Shown in pieces: positions 7,633 through 16,661 of a stretch of 64,000 bases of DNA. The notes beneath the pieces are model-generated. The model was not told the DNA's origin, did no database searches, and saw nothing but the letters and a program-made list of their open reading frames with translations. Source of the DNA: Actinobacteria bacterium OV320 (GTDB lineage: Bacteria; Actinomycetota; Actinomycetes; Streptomycetales; Streptomycetaceae). The position numbers and the translations under genes are program-made. Numbering within the stretch: position 1 is the first letter of the stretch; every line of letters starts with the position of its first letter. The DNA lies in contig LJCX01000033.1 in assembly GCA_001298545.1 (NCBI GenBank), positions 1-64,000 on the forward strand, given 5' to 3'.

Positions 7633-7672
7633 TCGACCGAACCAGCAGTACGACTGAGGGAGTAGAGCAGTC

Positions 7673-9115
7673 ATGAGCACCCCCAACACCGAGCTCACCT
7701 GGAACTTCGTCGGAGGCAAGCCGACTCGGGCGAGTGCCGAAGGCGTCCTGCCCGTGGTGAACCCGGCAACCGGCCGGCAGATCGGAGCCGTGGCGGCCTC
7801 CAACGCCGCGGACGTCGCCCTCCCCGTCGCGGCGGCGGGGGAGGCGTCCGCGAGCTGGGCGGCCACCAGCCCCGCCGAGCGCTACCAGGTCATCCACCAG
7901 GTGGCCGACCTGCTCCAGGCGCACTTCGACGAGCTGGCCGAGCTGGAGGCCGTCAACGCCGGCAAGCCCATCTCAGCGGTCCGCGACGCGGAACTGCCCG
8001 GTGTCATCGATGCCGTACGGCTCTTCGCGGCCACCGCGCGCAGCCTCCCCGGCATCGCCGCCGCGGAGTACGTACCGGGCAACACCTCGTTCATCCGCCG
8101 GGAGCCCGTGGGGATCGTCGCCGGCATCACCCCGTGGAACTACCCCCTGCTCCAGGCCGTGGCCAAGGTGATCCCGGCGATCGCCGTCGGTAACACCGTC
8201 GTCCTCAAGCCGGCCGAGGCCACCCCGCTGACGACGTTGCGGCTCGCGGAACTCGCCGGCCAGGTCCTGCCGCCCGGCGTGCTCAACGTCGTCACCGGAA
8301 CCGGCCGTGAGGCCGGCCAGGCCCTGGTCACCGACCGGGCGGTGGGGCTGGTGTCGTTCACCGGATCGGTCGCGGCCGGCTCCGCTGTCGCCGCGGCGGC
8401 GGCCACCGGTCTGAAGAAGACCGTGATGGAACTGGGCGGCAACGCTCCCGCCGTCGTCTTCGAGGACGCCGACCTCGACCAGGCGCTGGACGCCCTGCTG
8501 GTGGGCGGCCTCTACAACACGGGCCAGGAGTGCATGGCCTCCAGCCGCATCCTCGTGCACCGCTCCCTGTACGAATCCTTCGCGGACGGTCTCGTCGAGC
8601 GGGCCCGCGCCACAGTCATCGGCGACACCCTGGACCCCGCGACCCAGCTCGGTCCGCTGATCTCGCAGGCCCAGCGCGAGCGGGTGGAGGGTTTCCTCAC
8701 CCGGCGCAGCGGCAGCGCGCGGATCGCGACGGGCGGAGCCCGGACGGACTCCCCGGGGTACTTCCTGGAGCCGACCGTGGTCGTCGGAGTGGAACAGGAC
8801 GACGAACTGGTCCAGGAAGAGATCTTCGGCCCGGTGTTCACCGTCCAGCCCTTCGACGACGACGAAGGCGCGCTGCGGATGGCCAACGACACCCGATACG
8901 GACTGGCCGCCTCGGTGTGGACCCGGGACGTCGGACGCGCGTTCCGCATCACCAACCGGCTCACCTCGGGAACGGTGTGGATCAACAACCACCTGGCCTT
9001 CGGCCCCGACCTGCCGGTGAGCGGCCACGGCGACTCCGGATACGGCGTCGAGAACAGCCTCCTCGGGGTCACCGAGTTCACCCAGATCAAGCACGTGGCC
9101 GTCAACAACACCTGA
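7673..9115 (+). CDS. NAD(P)-dependent aldehyde dehydrogenase
   Basis: A 480-residue member of the ALDH superfamily, close in form to betaine/aminobutyraldehyde dehydrogenases. Visible catalytic elements: oxyanion asparagine N156 in GITPWNYP, general-base glutamate E253 in MELGGN, and nucleophile C287 in YNTGQECMAS. The cofactor region VLKPAEATPLT is intact. It follows the permease after 40 bases and presumably oxidises a semialdehyde intermediate of the pathway. It is one of two ALDHs in the cluster; which aldehyde each takes cannot be told. Confidence 0.93.
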   Translation: MSTPNTELTWNFVGGKPTRASAEGVLPVVNPATGRQIGAVAASNAADVALPVAAAGEASASWAATSPAERYQVIHQVADLLQAHFDELAELEAVNAGKPISAVRDAELPGVIDAVRLFAATARSLPGIAAAEYVPGNTSFIRREPVGIVAGITPWNYPLLQAVAKVIPAIAVGNTVVLKPAEATPLTTLRLAELAGQVLPPGVLNVVTGTGREAGQALVTDRAVGLVSFTGSVAAGSAVAAAAATGLKKTVMELGGNAPAVVFEDADLDQALDALLVGGLYNTGQECMASSRILVHRSLYESFADGLVERARATVIGDTLDPATQLGPLISQAQRERVEGFLTRRSGSARIATGGARTDSPGYFLEPTVVVGVEQDDELVQEEIFGPVFTVQPFDDDEGALRMANDTRYGLAASVWTRDVGRAFRITNRLTSGTVWINNHLAFGPDLPVSGHGDSGYGVENSLLGVTEFTQIKHVAVNNT

Positions 9116-9177
9116 CCGACATCACACAGCGCCGGCGCGACGCCGGTGCGACACTACAGAAACGGATGCGATTTTCC

Positions 9178-10101
9178 ATGGCTGTCTTCTCCGGCGTCCA
9201 CGCCGCATTGCTGACCGCGTTCGACGCCGACGGCGCGCTGGACACCCGTGCCACAGCGGCACTCGCCACCGATCTCACGGACCGCGGCGTGCATGGCCTG
9301 GTCGTCAACGGCTCGACCGGCGAGTTCGCCTCGCTGAGCACCGAAGAGCGCCGGCTCAACCTCGAGACCGTCATCGCGGCAGTGGGTGACCGCACCCAGG
9401 TCACCGCCCAGGTCGGAGCCATGACCACGGCGGACGCGGTGGCCAGCACCGAGCACGCCCTCAAGGCGGGCGCGGTCGCGGGCATGCTGGTCTGCCCGTA
9501 CTACGAGGCCATCGACGAGCGCGAGGTGGAGGCGTACTTCCGCACCGTCGCGGAGGTCGGCCTGCCCCTCATGATCTACAACAACCCGAGCGCCACCGGC
9601 TGGTCCATGCGGCCGGAGTTCATCGCCGAGCTGGCGACGATCGACGGTGTGCGGTTCCTCAAGGACACCACCCCCGAGGTGGGCCGTCTGTTCCGCATCC
9701 GGCAGCTGTGCGGGGACAGCATCGAGATACTCAGCGGGCAGGACTCCGTCGCCCTCGCCGGCTTCCTGGCCGGCGGAGCGCGGGCCACGGTGTGGGGCGC
9801 CGTCAACGCCGTGCCCGAGGCCTGCGTACGGCTGTGGGAGCTGGCGGTCCTGGACCGGGACGCCGAGCGGGCGCGCGAGTTCTGGCAGCGCCTCTACCCC
9901 CTCACCCACTTCTTCGAGACCCACGGTTACGCGCAGGCCGTCAAGACGGCGACCAACCTCCGTGGTGTCGACGTCGGTGTGCCGCGCCTGCCTGCCCTGC
10001 CGGTCGAAACATCCGACATCGACGAGCTCCGGCAGCTCCTGAGGCTCGCGAACGAAGCCGTCGCGCAGTTCGGCCGTCCGGCGGCCGCGCAGCCCGTCTA
10101 G
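9178..10101 (+). CDS. Dihydrodipicolinate synthase/N-acetylneuraminate lyase-family protein
   Basis: A 307-residue class I aldolase-type TIM barrel. The Schiff-base lysine is K162 (VRFLKDTTPE), the catalytic tyrosine Y134 (LMIYNNPSATG), and the substrate-carboxylate motif is NGSTGEFASLS near residue 44. A start at 9166 (four codons earlier) is possible; neither has a strong ribosome site. Genes of this family next to proline-racemase-type enzymes and an aldehyde dehydrogenase often encode pyrroline-4-hydroxy-2-carboxylate deaminase or related lyases, but the family covers many reactions, so the specific role is inference. Confidence 0.9.
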   Translation: MAVFSGVHAALLTAFDADGALDTRATAALATDLTDRGVHGLVVNGSTGEFASLSTEERRLNLETVIAAVGDRTQVTAQVGAMTTADAVASTEHALKAGAVAGMLVCPYYEAIDEREVEAYFRTVAEVGLPLMIYNNPSATGWSMRPEFIAELATIDGVRFLKDTTPEVGRLFRIRQLCGDSIEILSGQDSVALAGFLAGGARATVWGAVNAVPEACVRLWELAVLDRDAERAREFWQRLYPLTHFFETHGYAQAVKTATNLRGVDVGVPRLPALPVETSDIDELRQLLRLANEAVAQFGRPAAAQPV

Positions 10102-10129
10102 AGACCCACGGGACGGAGGGAGAGCAACC

Positions 10130-11776
10130 ATGAACACATCCCCCGAGGCTCAAGCCGGCGGCCCGAGCGAGCCCGCGGACGTCCTCATCGTCGGCGCCGG
10201 TCCGTCCGGTGCCGTGGCGGCGCGGTACTTGGCCGAACACGGCTTCCGCGTGGTCTGTCTGGAGCAGGGCGACTGGGTCAACCCGACCGAGTTTCCCGGC
10301 GACAAGCCCGAATGGGAACTGTTGTCACTGCGCCGGTGGCACCACGACCCGAACGTCCGCCGACGTCCGGCCGACTACCCGTGCGAGGTCAGCGACTCCG
10401 ACATCCACCCGGTGATGTTCTCCGGAGTGGGCGGCAGTTCCCTGCTGTACGGCGGGCACTGGATGCGGCTGCTTCCCTCCGACTTCCGCACCGCCAGCCT
10501 CGACGGCGTGGGCGACGACTGGCCGTTCACCTACGAGGACCTCGCCCCGTACTACGACCAAGTCGACGCCCAGGTGGGCGCCGCGGGTGTGGAAGGGGAC
10601 CCGGCCTACCCGCCGGGATGGGCCCCTCCGCTGCCGCCCCACCCGATCGGCAAGATCGGCAAGCGTGCGGCAGGCGGCATGAACAAGCTGGGCTGGCACT
10701 GGTGGCCGGCGGTCAACGCCATCGCCTCCCAGCGCCACGGAAACCTCGCACAGTGCGCGCGGATCGGTTCGTGCGAGACGGGCTGTCCGCAGGGCGCCAA
10801 GGCATCCTTCGACCTCACCCACTGGCCGGTCGCCCTGCGACGCGGTGCCCGGTTGATCACCGGAGCGCGGGTGCGGGAAATCCGTACCAACCGTCAGGGG
10901 CTGGCGGACGGAGCCGTCTACCTCGACCGCGACGGAGTGGAGCACTTCCAGCCCGCTGAGGTCGTGATCGTGGCCGCCAATGGAGTGGGCACGCCCCGGC
11001 TCCTCCTGCTCTCGGCCTCCGGCCGGTTCCCGAACGGTCTGGCCAACACCTCCGGTCTGGTCGGCAAGCGCCTCATGCTGCACCCCAACGCCGAGGTCAC
11101 CGGCGTCTACGACGAGGACATGGACAGCTGGCTCGGCCCGGCGGGACAGTCGGTCTATTCGCTCCAGTTCTACGAGACCGACACCACCCGGGGCTTCGTA
11201 CGTGGAGCCAAGTGGCAGGTCATGCCCACCGGAGGACCGCTGCGGGCCCTGTCGCTCCACGGCGGTGCCGCCTTCGCCGAACGCTGGGGCGCGCCGGTCC
11301 ACGAGCTCATGCGCTCGACGCTGGGGCGGGCTCTGCAATGGGGCATCAACTCCGAGGATCTCCCCGAGGAGTCGAACACCGTCACCTTGGACGAGCATCT
11401 GACCGACTCCGACGGAATCCCATCCCCCAAGATCAACTACACCGTCTCCGAGAACACCCGACGGCTGCTGCGCTTCAACCTCGACCGCGCCCGCGAGGCT
11501 CACCAGGCCGCCGGAGCGGTACGGACCGTGGAGACCCCACTGTGGAGCGACCAGCCCGGTCACCTGCTGGGCACCGCCCGCATGGGCCACGACCCCGCGA
11601 ACTCGGTCGTCGACCAGTACGGCCGTGCCCACGACGTCCCCAACCTGTTCGTCGTCGACGGCAGCGTGTTCCCCACCGGGGGAGCGGTCAACCCGACCGC
11701 GACGATCTGCGCGGTCGCGCTGCGCAGCGTCGAACACCTGGTGCGGCAGTCCCGCGAACAGGAGGTACCACGATGA
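10130..11776 (+). CDS. GMC-family FAD oxidoreductase (large subunit)
   Basis: A 548-residue flavoprotein. The dinucleotide motif VLIVGAGPSGAVAARYL is at about residues 18-34, GVGGSSLLYGGH follows near 100, and the C-terminal PTGGAVNPTATICAVAL with an upstream LLGTARMGHDP motif holds the active-site region. Together with the small protein that overlaps its stop by four bases it resembles gluconate-2-dehydrogenase-type two-subunit dehydrogenases rather than oxidases. It probably oxidises an alcohol or ring C-N/C-O group in the pathway and must pass electrons on; an ETF is encoded in the same cluster. No signal peptide is seen, so the complex appears cytoplasmic. Confidence 0.9.
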   Translation: MNTSPEAQAGGPSEPADVLIVGAGPSGAVAARYLAEHGFRVVCLEQGDWVNPTEFPGDKPEWELLSLRRWHHDPNVRRRPADYPCEVSDSDIHPVMFSGVGGSSLLYGGHWMRLLPSDFRTASLDGVGDDWPFTYEDLAPYYDQVDAQVGAAGVEGDPAYPPGWAPPLPPHPIGKIGKRAAGGMNKLGWHWWPAVNAIASQRHGNLAQCARIGSCETGCPQGAKASFDLTHWPVALRRGARLITGARVREIRTNRQGLADGAVYLDRDGVEHFQPAEVVIVAANGVGTPRLLLLSASGRFPNGLANTSGLVGKRLMLHPNAEVTGVYDEDMDSWLGPAGQSVYSLQFYETDTTRGFVRGAKWQVMPTGGPLRALSLHGGAAFAERWGAPVHELMRSTLGRALQWGINSEDLPEESNTVTLDEHLTDSDGIPSPKINYTVSENTRRLLRFNLDRAREAHQAAGAVRTVETPLWSDQPGHLLGTARMGHDPANSVVDQYGRAHDVPNLFVVDGSVFPTGGAVNPTATICAVALRSVEHLVRQSREQEVPR

Positions 11777-12213
11777 GCCTCACCTCCGCACAGTCCGCGA
11801 CGCTGCTGGCGCTCGCCGGAGCCCTGATCCCCGCCGGGGAGCGGGAACCGGCGGCCGACACGGTCCTGGCCGACGGCTACTGGCTGGGCCGCGGCTTTGC
11901 CGCGGAACCCCGTCTCGAAGCGGTGGTCGCCCAGATCTGCGACCGCCTCCGCGGCCAGGACCCGGCGACCGCCCTGCGGTCCTTGGCCGAGGTCGACCCG
12001 ACGGAGTTCGACGCCCTCACGACCGTCGTGGCGGGGGCCTACTACATGGTGCCCGAGGTACGGGTCGCCATCGGCTACCCGGGGCAGATCCCTCGCCCCG
12101 CGGGCCTCACCGAAGCGGTCGACGACCTCGAGGAGGAGCTGATCGCTCCCATGCTGGCCGGCGAGCCGCGCTACCGACCCACCCCCGACGGCCCCGGAGA
12201 GTCCCCGGCATGA
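11773..12213 (+). CDS. Gluconate 2-dehydrogenase subunit 3-like small subunit
   Basis: A 146-residue protein with an ATGA overlap to the GMC gene. The sequence ALAGALIPAGE near the start and AYYMVPEVRVAIGYPGQIPRP near residue 92 is typical of the small partner of GMC dehydrogenases (PF13618-type). These proteins usually carry a twin-arginine signal; this one has none, which agrees with a cytoplasmic complex. It also overlaps the next gene (ATGA at 12210), so large subunit, small subunit and aldehyde dehydrogenase are made as one coupled unit. Confidence 0.75.
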   Translation: MSLTSAQSATLLALAGALIPAGEREPAADTVLADGYWLGRGFAAEPRLEAVVAQICDRLRGQDPATALRSLAEVDPTEFDALTTVVAGAYYMVPEVRVAIGYPGQIPRPAGLTEAVDDLEEELIAPMLAGEPRYRPTPDGPGESPA

Positions 12214-13712
12214 GCACTACCAGTTGGACCGAACCGGCTCAGTTCATCGGCGGCCGCTACCAGGACGGCTCCGGCACCGAACAACTGGTGGTGGCCGAGC
12301 CCGCCTCGGGCGCCACCCTCACCTCGTTCCCCGCCGCCACCGCCGAGGACGTGGACCGCGCGGTCCACGCGGCCTGTCTCGCCTTTCCCCAGTGGGCCGG
12401 GGCCGGTCCGGCGGAGCGGGCCGGCGCCATCGGCCGGCTGGCAACCGAACTGCACCACGTCGCCGAAGAGCTGGCGGTCACCGAAACCCGGCAGGCCGGC
12501 AAGCCGATCAAGCTGAGCCGGGAGTTCGACGTTCCGGGCAGCATCGACAACGTCGCGTTCTTCGCGGCGACGGCACGGCATCTGGAGGGCAAGGCCGCGG
12601 GGGAGTACTCGCCCGACCACACCTCGTCGATCCGCCGGGAACCCATCGGCGTGGTCGGATCGATCGCGCCCTGGAACTACCCGCTGCAGATGGCCGTATG
12701 GAAGATCCTCCCGGCCATCGCCGCGGGCAACACCATCGTCCTCAAGCCCTCCGAACTCACCCCCCTGACCTCCTTGATGCTTGCCGAGGCCGCGACCCGC
12801 GCGGACATCCCCGCAGGTGTGGTGAACATCGTCACCGGACCGGGACTGACGGCCGGCCAGGCGCTCGTCAGCCATGACGACGTCGACATGGTGTCCTTCA
12901 CCGGCTCCACCCAGGTGGGCCTGAGCATCGCCCGCGCTGCCGCCGGCAAGCGGCTGCACCTCGAACTCGGCGGCAAGGCACCGTTCCTGGTGTTCGACGA
13001 CGCGGATCTGGAGGCGGCCGTGCACGGCGCGGTGGCGGGCGCGCTGATCAATACGGGTCAGGACTGCACCGCCGCCACCCGGGCCTACATTCAGCGTCCC
13101 CTGTTCGAACAGTTCCTCAGCCACACCGCGGACCTCATGGCGAGCGTGCGGCTGGGTGACCCGCTGGACCCGGGCACCGACCAGGGACCCCTCATCCACG
13201 CGGCCCAGCAACAGCGAGTGGCCGGCTTCGTCGACCGCGCACGCGCCGCGGGCGCCAAGATCCTGCACGGTGGATCCGCTCCGGGCGGTCACCTGGCGCA
13301 CGCCCCCTACTACCGGCCCACCCTGGTCACCGGCGTTCCCCAGGACAGCGAGATCGTCCAGTCCGAGATCTTCGGCCCGGTCCTCGTGGTCCTGCCCTTC
13401 GACACCGACGAAGAGGGCCTCGCCCTGGCCAACGACACCCCCTACGGACTCGCCGCGTCGGCCTGGACCACCGACGTGTACCGCGCCCAGCTCGCCACCC
13501 GGGAGCTCCAGGCCGGATGCGTGTGGATCAACGACCATGTCCCGATCATCAGCGAGATGCCCCACGGCGGCTACAAGGCCTCGGGCTACGGCAAGGACAT
13601 GTCCACCTACGCCTTCGACGAGTACACCAACGTCAAGCATGTGATGTCCGACATCACCGGCACCGCGCGCAAGGACTGGCACCGCACCGTCTTCGGCGAC
13701 CGCCCCTCCTGA
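12210..13712 (+). CDS. Aldehyde dehydrogenase, gamma-aminobutyraldehyde dehydrogenase-like
   Basis: A 500-residue ALDH with catalytic C286 (NTGQDCTAAT), E252 (LELGGKAP) and N156 (IAPWNYP). The C-terminal third, with INDHVPIISEMPHGGYKASG and KDMSTYAFDEYTNVKHVM, is the pattern of actinobacterial 4-aminobutyraldehyde dehydrogenases (PatD-like), pointing to an omega-amino-aldehyde substrate, and so to a polyamine-, proline- or betaine-derived compound. Start ATG overlaps the small-subunit stop. Confidence 0.9.
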   Translation: MSTTSWTEPAQFIGGRYQDGSGTEQLVVAEPASGATLTSFPAATAEDVDRAVHAACLAFPQWAGAGPAERAGAIGRLATELHHVAEELAVTETRQAGKPIKLSREFDVPGSIDNVAFFAATARHLEGKAAGEYSPDHTSSIRREPIGVVGSIAPWNYPLQMAVWKILPAIAAGNTIVLKPSELTPLTSLMLAEAATRADIPAGVVNIVTGPGLTAGQALVSHDDVDMVSFTGSTQVGLSIARAAAGKRLHLELGGKAPFLVFDDADLEAAVHGAVAGALINTGQDCTAATRAYIQRPLFEQFLSHTADLMASVRLGDPLDPGTDQGPLIHAAQQQRVAGFVDRARAAGAKILHGGSAPGGHLAHAPYYRPTLVTGVPQDSEIVQSEIFGPVLVVLPFDTDEEGLALANDTPYGLAASAWTTDVYRAQLATRELQAGCVWINDHVPIISEMPHGGYKASGYGKDMSTYAFDEYTNVKHVMSDITGTARKDWHRTVFGDRPS

Positions 13713-13749
13713 TCTCTCCCGCCCGACTCGTAGGACAAGGAAGACCCGT

Positions 13750-14802
13750 ATGCGCTGGAAAAGAGTCCTGAACGTCGTCGACTGTCACGCCGAGGGCGAG
13801 GTGGGCAAGGTCGTCGTCGGAGGCATCGGTGACGTGCCCGGCGAGACCATGTTCGACAAGAGGGTCCACCTGGAGACCAAGGCGGACCACCTGCGCAAGC
13901 TCCTGCTGTTCGAGCCGCGCGGTGCGGCCGTGCACAACGCCAACATCGTCCTGCCGTCGCGTCACCCCGAGGCGGACATGGGATTCGTCATCCTCGAATC
14001 CACCGAGTATCCGGCGATGTCCGGCTCCAACACCATGTGCGTGGCGACCGTACTGCTGGAGACCGGAATGCTGCCCATGACCGAGCCGGTCACCGAGCTC
14101 ACCCTCGAGGCTCCGGCAGGACTGATCAGGGTGCGCTGCGAATGCCGGGACGGCAAGGTGGTCAACGTACGGCTGACCAACCAGCCCGCCTTCGTCTACC
14201 ACCTGCAAGTCCCGGTCGAAGTACCCGAGTTGGGCACCCTCACCGTCGACATCGCCTACGGCGGCATGACCTACGTACTGGTCGATCACAAGGCCCTCGG
14301 GCTGCGACTCGTCCCCGACGAGGCCCGGGACCTGTGCCGGCTCGGCCAGGTCATCAAGCAGGCCGCCGCCGAGCAGTACACGGTGGAACACCCCGAGAAC
14401 AGCGCGATCCCCGGCATCACGCAGACGCTGTTCGCGGGCGACCTGCACGAGGAACCGGGCGAGGACGGCGGTCTTCCCGCCCTGCGGTCCCGCAACGCCG
14501 TGGTCGTCTCGCCCGGACGCATCGACCGCTCCCCGTGCGGCACCGGCACCTCGGCCCGCCTGGCCGTCCTGCACGCCAAGGGCCAGATCGCCCCCGGTCA
14601 GACCTTCCTGCACGAATCGATCATCGGCACCGTCTTCGACAGCCGGGTCGAGGAGACGACGGCCATCGGCCCGTACCGGGCCGTCGTGCCCAGCGTCGCC
14701 GGCGGCGCGTGGATCACCTCGCTCAGCCAGCTGGGCCTGGACCCCACCGACCCCTTCCCCGAGGGCTACACGCTCTCCGACACCTGGCTGCGCGCGCTGT
14801 GA
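13750..14802 (+). CDS. Proline racemase / hydroxyproline epimerase-family protein, Ser/Cys type
   Basis: A 350-residue member of the proline racemase superfamily (two pseudo-symmetric halves). The first catalytic position, a cysteine in true proline racemases (MCGH), is serine here, S91 in AMSGSNTMC; the second, C263 in DRSPCGTGTSAR, is kept. Thr/Cys members are trans-3-hydroxy-L-proline dehydratases; Ser/Cys members have shown epimerase and/or dehydratase activity on hydroxyprolines. DCHAEGE at the N-terminus is the family signature. RBS AAGGAAG precedes the ATG. It supports a cyclic amino acid or its betaine as pathway substrate, but cannot name which. Confidence 0.88.
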   Translation: MRWKRVLNVVDCHAEGEVGKVVVGGIGDVPGETMFDKRVHLETKADHLRKLLLFEPRGAAVHNANIVLPSRHPEADMGFVILESTEYPAMSGSNTMCVATVLLETGMLPMTEPVTELTLEAPAGLIRVRCECRDGKVVNVRLTNQPAFVYHLQVPVEVPELGTLTVDIAYGGMTYVLVDHKALGLRLVPDEARDLCRLGQVIKQAAAEQYTVEHPENSAIPGITQTLFAGDLHEEPGEDGGLPALRSRNAVVVSPGRIDRSPCGTGTSARLAVLHAKGQIAPGQTFLHESIIGTVFDSRVEETTAIGPYRAVVPSVAGGAWITSLSQLGLDPTDPFPEGYTLSDTWLRAL

Positions 14803-14830
14803 CCCTCACACGCACCTGAAAGGGGCGACC

Positions 14831-15616
14831 ATGAGCCTGAAAATCATCGTCCTGCTGAAGTACGTGCCCGACGCCGCGGGCGACCGGGGCTTCGCCGACG
14901 ATGCGACGACCGACCGAGAGGCAGTGGACGGACTGCTCTCCGAACTGGACGAGTACGCCTTGGAACAGGCGCTGCGGATCGCCGAAGCCGACGGTGACAC
15001 CGAGATCACCGCCCTCACGGTCGGCCCGGACGACGCCGAGGCAGCGTTGCGCAAGGCGCTGGCCATGGGCGCGGACAAGGCCGTGCACGTCGCCGACGAG
15101 GCCATCCACGGCAGCGACGCCCTGGCAACCTCCGCGATCCTCGCCAGGGCGGTCGAACAGACCGGTTACGACCTCGTCCTGCACGGCATGGCCTCCACGG
15201 ACGCCGCCATGGGTGTCGTACCCGCACTCGTCGCCGAGCGGCTCGGCGTCCCCCAGGTGACCCTGTTGTCCGAGGTGGTGGTGGAGAACGGCATGGTCAA
15301 CGGCCGCCGTGACGGTGACAGCGCCACCGAGCGCCTCCAGGCGTCCCTGCCGGCCGTGGTCTCGGTGACCGACCAGTCGGGCGAGGCCCGCTACCCGTCG
15401 TTCAAAGGCATCATGGCGGCCAAGAAGAAGCCGGTGCGGACACTGGATCTCGCGGACCTCGACATCGAGGCCGACCAGGTCGGACACGCCGGCGCGCGGA
15501 CCGCCGTGGAGACCATCACCGCCCGCCCGCAGCGTCGGACCGGCACCGTCGTCAAGGACGACGAAGACGGAAGCCGCCGGCTGGCCGAGTTCCTGAGCGC
15601 GAACAAGTTCAGCTGA
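14831..15616 (+). CDS. etfB: Electron transfer flavoprotein beta subunit
   Basis: A 261-residue ETF beta subunit. It begins MSLKIIVLLKYVPD, contains LSELDEYALEQALRI and, near 195, the beta-signature region VTDQSGEARYPSFKGIMAAKKKP. The partner alpha gene follows 36 bases later. ETFs take electrons from flavoprotein dehydrogenases and hand them to ETF:quinone oxidoreductase. A dedicated copy inside a catabolic cluster implies that one of the cluster flavoenzymes is ETF-dependent; the only flavoenzyme in the cluster is the GMC protein. Confidence 0.92.
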   Translation: MSLKIIVLLKYVPDAAGDRGFADDATTDREAVDGLLSELDEYALEQALRIAEADGDTEITALTVGPDDAEAALRKALAMGADKAVHVADEAIHGSDALATSAILARAVEQTGYDLVLHGMASTDAAMGVVPALVAERLGVPQVTLLSEVVVENGMVNGRRDGDSATERLQASLPAVVSVTDQSGEARYPSFKGIMAAKKKPVRTLDLADLDIEADQVGHAGARTAVETITARPQRRTGTVVKDDEDGSRRLAEFLSANKFS

Positions 15617-15652
15617 CCCCGTGCCCACGACACCCTCATGGAGACAAGAGCA

Positions 15653-16621
15653 ATGGGTGAAGTCCTCGTCCTCGTCGACCACGCGGACGGCCGGATCCGT
15701 AAACCGGCTCTCGAACTGCTGACCCTGGCCCGCCGCCTCGGCACCCCCGCCGCCGTGATACTCGGCGCCGGCGACGATGCCGCCGCCATCGCCGCCGCGG
15801 CGGGCGATCACGGCGCCGCCACCGCGTACGTGGCCGATGCCCCGGAGTTCGCCGACTACCTGGTCGTTCCGCACGTCGACGCGCTGACCCAGATCGCCCG
15901 CACCGCCGGTCCGACCGCGATCCTGGTCACCTCCTCCCCGGAAGGCAAGGAGATCGCCGCACGGCTGGCTCTGCGTCTGGGCTCCGGACTGATCACGGAC
16001 GCCGTGGACCTGGAGGCGGACGACAGCGGTCCGCTGGCCACCCAGTCGGTCTTCGCCTCTTCCTACACGGTCACCTCCCGGGTGACCCAGGGCACCCCGG
16101 TGATCACCGTGAAGCCGAACGCCGCAAGCCCCGAGCCGACCTCCACCTCCTGCCGCATCGAGCACGTGACGGTGGAGTTCTCACCTGCCACCACCGGTAC
16201 CAAGGTCGTCTCCCGTACTGCGCGCACCGCCTCCGGACGCCCGGAGCTGACCGAGGCCGCCATCGTCGTCTCCGGCGGTCGCGGGGTGGGCGGCGCGGAA
16301 GGCTTCAAGGTGGTCGAGGACTTGGCCGATGCCCTCGGGGCAGCGGTGGGGGCCTCCCGTGCCGCGGTGGACGCCGGCTGGTACCCGCATGCCCACCAGG
16401 TCGGCCAGACCGGCAAGCAGGTCGCACCGCAGCTCTACCTCGCGGCGGGCATCTCCGGTGCGATCCAGCACCGGGCGGGTATGCAGACCTCCAAGGTCAT
16501 CGTGGCGGTGAACAAGGATCCGGAAGCGCCGATCTTCGACCTGGCCGACTACGGCGTGATCGGCGACCTGTTCACCGTGCTGCCCGAGCTCACCGAACGG
16601 ATCATCGCCCACCGGGGCTGA
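15653..16621 (+). CDS. etfA: Electron transfer flavoprotein alpha subunit
   Basis: A 322-residue ETF alpha subunit. The C-terminal FAD domain is intact: VVSGGRGVGGAEGFKVVEDLA near residue 203 and QVAPQLYLAAGISGAIQH followed by IVAVNKDPEAPIFDLADYG, the classic alpha motif. The start chosen is ATG 15653, behind GGAGAC; the ATG at 15638 lies upstream of that ribosome site and is unlikely. Confidence 0.93.
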   Translation: MGEVLVLVDHADGRIRKPALELLTLARRLGTPAAVILGAGDDAAAIAAAAGDHGAATAYVADAPEFADYLVVPHVDALTQIARTAGPTAILVTSSPEGKEIAARLALRLGSGLITDAVDLEADDSGPLATQSVFASSYTVTSRVTQGTPVITVKPNAASPEPTSTSCRIEHVTVEFSPATTGTKVVSRTARTASGRPELTEAAIVVSGGRGVGGAEGFKVVEDLADALGAAVGASRAAVDAGWYPHAHQVGQTGKQVAPQLYLAAGISGAIQHRAGMQTSKVIVAVNKDPEAPIFDLADYGVIGDLFTVLPELTERIIAHRG

Positions 16622-16661
16622 CGATCCCGCACCCCCGCCAATGGAAAGGAAGCAACCCGCG

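Noticed and set aside
7973..9094. Large minus-strand frames opposite the aldehyde dehydrogenases and permeases
   Set aside because: They are mirror frames of high-GC codon bias, with Gly/Arg/Asp-rich low-information sequence and no family motifs.
8530..9177. Frame fused upstream of the DHDPS-family gene
   Set aside because: It overlaps the aldehyde dehydrogenase in a different frame and reads as Arg/Pro-rich shadow sequence.
13750..14802. Naming the gene as 4-hydroxyproline epimerase
   Set aside because: The Ser/Cys pattern allows several substrates and the cluster lacks a recognisable D-hydroxyproline dehydrogenase.
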